This document shows, piece by piece, positions 60,903-64,000 of a DNA stretch of 64,000 bases (position 1 is the first letter of the stretch; each line of letters starts with the position of its first letter). The stretch lies in assembly GCA_937859595.1 (NCBI GenBank), contig CALMAH010000029.1, positions 17,935-81,934 of the forward strand. The letters run 5' to 3'. Source of the DNA: an uncultured Acidobacteriota bacterium (GTDB lineage Bacteria; Acidobacteriota; Blastocatellia; Pyrinomonadales; Pyrinomonadaceae). Both the position numbers and the translations under genes were made by a program. The notes under the pieces are model-generated. The model had not been told where the DNA came from. It ran no database searches and worked only from the letters and a program-made list of their open reading frames with translations.

Positions 60903-63431
60903 ATGGATCAAGCTTCGGGGATAATATTTGACCGCACGATCTGGACCGACCGCTTTATGAAGCTTACGGTCCTTGTCGGTGTGATCTTGTTTGCAGCAGC
61001 CCTCTACGACCTTCCTTATGGGTCGCTTGATCTGCTGTTTGCGGTAATTCTGGTCTGCACGATCGGGTTCGGCTCGCGCATCAGTGTAAAGATACCGCGG
61101 CTGAAATCCCATATTTCCGTCTCCGATACGTTCATATTTCTGACGCTTATTCTTTACGGTGGGGAGGCCGCAATAATTGTTGCCGCACTCGACGCGTTCG
61201 CCTCGTCATATCGGTTCTGCAATCGCTTTTTGACCATACTTTTCAATTCGGCCGCAATGGTTATCTCGATCGCGGTCGTGTTCGTGACGCTTAAGGCAAC
61301 TGGGCTTTACACCGAGTTCCAACTTCGCGGCGAGCCCGGCCATCTCACGGATTTCCTTGCTGCACTTTCGCTAATGGCGGTCGTACAGTTCGGAGTGAAC
61401 ACGACGCTGGCCTCGCTCTACGACCTTATCAAAGAAGGCCGTAACATCTGGGAAAATTGGAAGACGAAATACCTGTGGTCCTTCGTCACCTATCTTATCG
61501 GGGCGGCCGGAGCGGGTTTGCTCGTGCAGTTGATAGCAGCCGCCGGCATGCTTGCTGTTTTTGCGGCAATTCCTCTGATCTTCTTCAGCTTCATGACTTA
61601 CCGGATGTATCTCCAGAATGTCGAGATGTCCATCGCGGAGACCAAAAGAGCTGAGGAATATGCCCACGAGATCGAGCAGCGGTCGGCTGCACTTGAGGAG
61701 TCGGAGGAGCGGTTCCGCAGTGCTTTCGACCATGCCCCGATCGGTATCGGACTTGTGTCGCCGTCCGGTAAATGGCTAAAGGCCAACCGAGCGCTTTGCA
61801 GGATATTGGGCTATTCGGCCGATGAACTCGTTACAATGACGTTTCAGGACGTGGTCTCTCCCGATGACCTTGGTCCGTCAATGATAAGGATCAGCGATAT
61901 ACTCACCGGACGGCAGCCTAGCTGCGAGATGGAGCAGCGCTACATTCATAGCACCGGCCGAACGGTCTGGACCTCCTGGAGCGTCTCGACCACCAGCCGG
62001 GAAGCGAGCGAGACCGCAGATCTGATCTTTCAGATCCAGGACATTACGGACAAGAAGGTCGCTGAAGAACGGCTCCAGCACGAAGCAAGCCACGATTCGC
62101 TCACCGGGCTTCCCAATCGTGCCCATTTTATGCAGCGGCTTTCGGTGGCCCTCAAAAAGGCCGACCGAAGCGCGGAAAGCAACGTCAGCGTTCTTTTCAT
62201 CGATCTGGACCGGTTTAAGAACGTTAATGACAGCCTCGGACATCTGGTGGGCGACGAGCTGCTCATAAAGATCGCCTCACGGCTGAAAGAATGTCTCCGG
62301 CCGGGCGATGTAGTGGCTCGTCTTGGCGGCGACGAGTTCACGATCCTTGTCGAGGGGCGGCACGATCTTTCCGAGGTCAGCCAGATCGCCGAAAGGATCC
62401 AGCGGAAATTCAGTCTTCCTTTTGAGATCCGCGGAAATTTGATCTATAGCTCGGCTAGCATAGGGCTGCTTACGGCCTCTGACCGATATCGTTCGGCAGA
62501 GGAAATGATGCGCGACGCCGATACGGCGATGTACCACGCAAAGCGTTCAGGCAAAGCACGCCATGAAGTTTTTGACGAGAAAATGCATGCCGAGGCACGT
62601 GAGACCCTCAGGCTCGAGACAGATCTGAGGCGAGCGATCGAAGAGGAGCAGATCACTGTAGACTACCAGCCCATCTTCTGTTTGGATACCAATGACCTGG
62701 TCGGTGTCGAAGCCCTCGCCCGTTGGTGCCATCCTGAGTTCGGCGACATTAACCCTACACGGTTCATAAAACTTGCGGAGGAGATCGGATGGATCGATAC
62801 GCTGGGTGAGCAGATAATGCGCCGCTCGTTCTCAGATATCGGGCCGCTGTTGTCTCTGCCTTCGACGCCCGAACTTAAGCTGAGCGTAAATCTTTCCTGC
62901 CAGCAGTTCGCCACCCGAAGCCTTGTACGCAGAATACTTTCTATTTTGGACGAATCAGGCTTTCCATCCACCCGGCTGCGATTGGAGATAACGGAGTCCG
63001 TATTTTTCGAGTATCAGGACCGCGCTATTGAGATGCTCCACAATCTGCGCGGATTTGGCATAGAGATCGATATTGACGATTTTGGCACGGGGTACTCCAA
63101 CCTTGGTTATCTCGTTCGCCTTCCTATCTCGACGCTCAAGGTTGACCGTTCATTTGTTAAAGCGATGGGAGCGGATGGAGCGAACTCGGAGATAGTAGAG
63201 ACGATCGTGTCACTGGCGAAAAACCTCGGACTGACGGTCACGGCCGAGGGCATCGAGACCGAATCTCATCTGAATGTGCTGAAAAAGATGGGATGCGAGC
63301 GCGGACAGGGATATCTTTTCGCACGGCCCATGGGCATCGACGAGCTCCGTGATTATCTCTCCGTTTCTGGCGAACGAGTATTTACCGAGGTTCCGGGCTC
63401 CGACATCACACATCACCCGGTCGTGCAGTGA
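60903..63431 (+). CDS. Membrane-bound PAS-GGDEF-EAL cyclic-di-GMP enzyme
   Basis: 842 residues from ATG 60903. N-terminal membrane region of about seven helices (residues 15-230), then a PAS domain (FDHAPIGIGLVSPSGKWLKANRALCRILGYSADEL), a GGDEF domain with LIDLDRFKNVNDSLGHLVGDELL and intact RLGGDEFTIL, and an EAL domain with YQPIFCLDTNDLVGVEALARW, LRLEITESVFFE, DDFGTGYSNLGYL and AEGIET. The inhibition site RPGD lies five residues before GGDEF. Both cyclase and phosphodiesterase sites look intact. The membrane part is a MASE-like sensor I cannot name. Probably tunes c-di-GMP in response to a membrane or redox cue. Confidence 0.93.
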   Translation: MDQASGIIFDRTIWTDRFMKLTVLVGVILFAAALYDLPYGSLDLLFAVILVCTIGFGSRISVKIPRLKSHISVSDTFIFLTLILYGGEAAIIVAALDAFASSYRFCNRFLTILFNSAAMVISIAVVFVTLKATGLYTEFQLRGEPGHLTDFLAALSLMAVVQFGVNTTLASLYDLIKEGRNIWENWKTKYLWSFVTYLIGAAGAGLLVQLIAAAGMLAVFAAIPLIFFSFMTYRMYLQNVEMSIAETKRAEEYAHEIEQRSAALEESEERFRSAFDHAPIGIGLVSPSGKWLKANRALCRILGYSADELVTMTFQDVVSPDDLGPSMIRISDILTGRQPSCEMEQRYIHSTGRTVWTSWSVSTTSREASETADLIFQIQDITDKKVAEERLQHEASHDSLTGLPNRAHFMQRLSVALKKADRSAESNVSVLFIDLDRFKNVNDSLGHLVGDELLIKIASRLKECLRPGDVVARLGGDEFTILVEGRHDLSEVSQIAERIQRKFSLPFEIRGNLIYSSASIGLLTASDRYRSAEEMMRDADTAMYHAKRSGKARHEVFDEKMHAEARETLRLETDLRRAIEEEQITVDYQPIFCLDTNDLVGVEALARWCHPEFGDINPTRFIKLAEEIGWIDTLGEQIMRRSFSDIGPLLSLPSTPELKLSVNLSCQQFATRSLVRRILSILDESGFPSTRLRLEITESVFFEYQDRAIEMLHNLRGFGIEIDIDDFGTGYSNLGYLVRLPISTLKVDRSFVKAMGADGANSEIVETIVSLAKNLGLTVTAEGIETESHLNVLKKMGCERGQGYLFARPMGIDELRDYLSVSGERVFTEVPGSDITHHPVVQ

Positions 63432-63637
63432 TCACGGTCCACAAAATTCGTCATTTTCATTATTCTCTTTGGTATCTCCGCTCGATGAATCTCGTTACCG
63501 TTTTCTGTATTCGATCGATACAGTTAAATGGCATGACCGCTTCGCACCCGCCGCCCCTGCCCGATTTTGTCAAAAACAACACCATTTGGTTATAAACATT
63601 CAGGCAAAGACCCCCTTTCTCATTGAAACAAACGGAG

Positions 63638-63653
63638 TGGAACGCTGATTGCG
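63638..63653 (+). promoter_or_regulatory. Sigma-54-type promoter of the terminal repeat protein gene
   Basis: TGGAACGCTGATTGCG has GG-N10-GC spacing and a good -12 box; the -24 box differs by one base from TGGCACG. Transcription would start near 63663, with AAAGGGGG as ribosome site before the ATG at 63709. The preceding gap 63432-63637 shows nothing else recognisable. Confidence 0.6.
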
Positions 63654-63708
63654 CTTGAATACCGTTGTTGATAATGAAGTTTCAGATCAGGTTTTGAAAG
63701 GGGGATTT

Positions 63709-64000
63709 ATGATACGTAGTAAACTTCTCGAGTTTACAGCATTTTTGATGTCGTTTGTGCTGATCGCAATGGTCGCCGGCGACATTTCTGTTTTTGCACA
63801 GCGAGGCAATGATCGTGGCCGCGGAGCTGAACGTTCGCAGCATGCTCGAGGCGATCGCGGAGCCCGACAGCAGCAGGCACGCAGCGACCGCCGGTCAATG
63901 ATCCAACAGCGTCAGAGCGATGCCCGCTCTCGACAGCAGCAGGCACGCAGCGACCGTCGGTCAATGATCCAACAGCGTCAGAGCGATGCCCGCTCTCGAC
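63709..64000 (+). CDS. Secreted Arg/Gln-rich repeat protein, incomplete at the window end
   Basis: At least 97 residues, cut by the window edge. AAAGGGGG precedes the ATG by 5 bases. Signal peptide MIRSKLLEFTAFLMSFVLIA...ISVFAQ (about 31 residues). The mature part is hydrophilic and basic: a short run (GNDRGRGAERSQHARGDRGA) leads into two nearly identical 22-residue repeats rich in Arg, Gln, Ser and Asp. The repeats continue to the edge, so more copies may follow. Such charge-patterned repeats suggest a disordered surface or matrix protein. No family is recognised. Confidence 0.75.
   Translation, partial: MIRSKLLEFTAFLMSFVLIAMVAGDISVFAQRGNDRGRGAERSQHARGDRGARQQQARSDRRSMIQQRQSDARSRQQQARSDRRSMIQQRQSDARSR
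63868..63999 (+). repeat. Two 66-base tandem repeats at the window end
   Basis: Copy 1 is 63868-63933 and copy 2 is 63934-63999; they differ at a single visible base (a silent C/T in GACCGC versus GACCGT). The unit is 22 codons, so length change keeps the frame. The near identity points to recent duplication, and the array is cut by the window edge. Confidence 0.95.

Noticed and set aside
63868..63999. CRISPR array
   Set aside because: The repeats are direct, contiguous and in frame with a secreted protein; there are no spacers or cas genes.

Overview
The window looks like a chromosome segment from an Acidobacteriota member, most likely the Blastocatellia/Pyrinomonadaceae side of the phylum. 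The main evidence is two very large Oar-type TonB receptors with N-terminal carboxypeptidase-regulatory domains, the 'CPxCxxxY..D...C..DG' N-terminal ribbon, many secreted beta-rich proteins and a WG-repeat protein. This placement is inference from gene content. No rRNA, tRNA, CRISPR array, insertion sequence, integrase or phage gene was found.

Layout. Bases 1-6000 carry prfB (3' end), ftsK, comEA and comEC (chromosome segregation and DNA uptake). Bases 6-12 kb hold purH with a possibly structured upstream region, a 25-residue membrane ORF, a zinc peptidase, an SH3 lipoprotein and an Smr protein. Bases 12-16 kb hold two sugar-nucleotide enzymes (a UDP-xylose synthase type and an epimerase) and secreted proteins. 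Bases 15.9-19.9 kb form a tight TonB receptor-rpmB-merC unit that looks like a zinc-limitation operon. A WG-repeat protein and an M28 peptidase follow.

Bases 22.7-31.6 kb are a minus-strand chemosensory operon (TPR/REC protein, CheW, a degenerate transducer, a PilJ-like transducer, a CheA-REC hybrid) preceded by a sigma-54-type promoter. Next come a thioredoxin-reductase-like flavoprotein without redox cysteines, a second Oar-type receptor, a TPR protein, a histidine phosphatase and the conserved rpmE-DUF1385-prfA block. Bases 41.7-45.8 kb hold a secreted protein, a methyltransferase, and a short run of DinB, frameshifted POTRA-like protein, VOC protein and a degenerate D12-methylase-like protein.

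Bases 45.9-52.6 kb are the most system-like locus. A FecA-type receptor has a sigma-70 promoter covered by a 7-1-7 Fur-type operator. Downstream on the same strand are a small CxxC protein, a PhnD/PhnC/PhnE-like ABC importer and an MFS exporter. Bases 52.7-64 kb hold secreted proteins, an amidohydrolase, a Uma2 nuclease, mdh, a secreted subtilase whose N-terminal region resembles a dead Clp-type AAA domain and whose C terminus is a hexapeptide repeat, a GNAT enzyme, a GGDEF-EAL protein and an unfinished repeat protein.

Two themes tie the window together. Four to five -24/-12 promoter matches stand in front of surface, secreted or chemosensory genes, suggesting a sigma-54 surface regulon. Metal-linked import appears twice (probable Zur-type and Fur-type loci). 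All positions come from reading the sequence; family names rest on recalled motifs and were not tested by database search.
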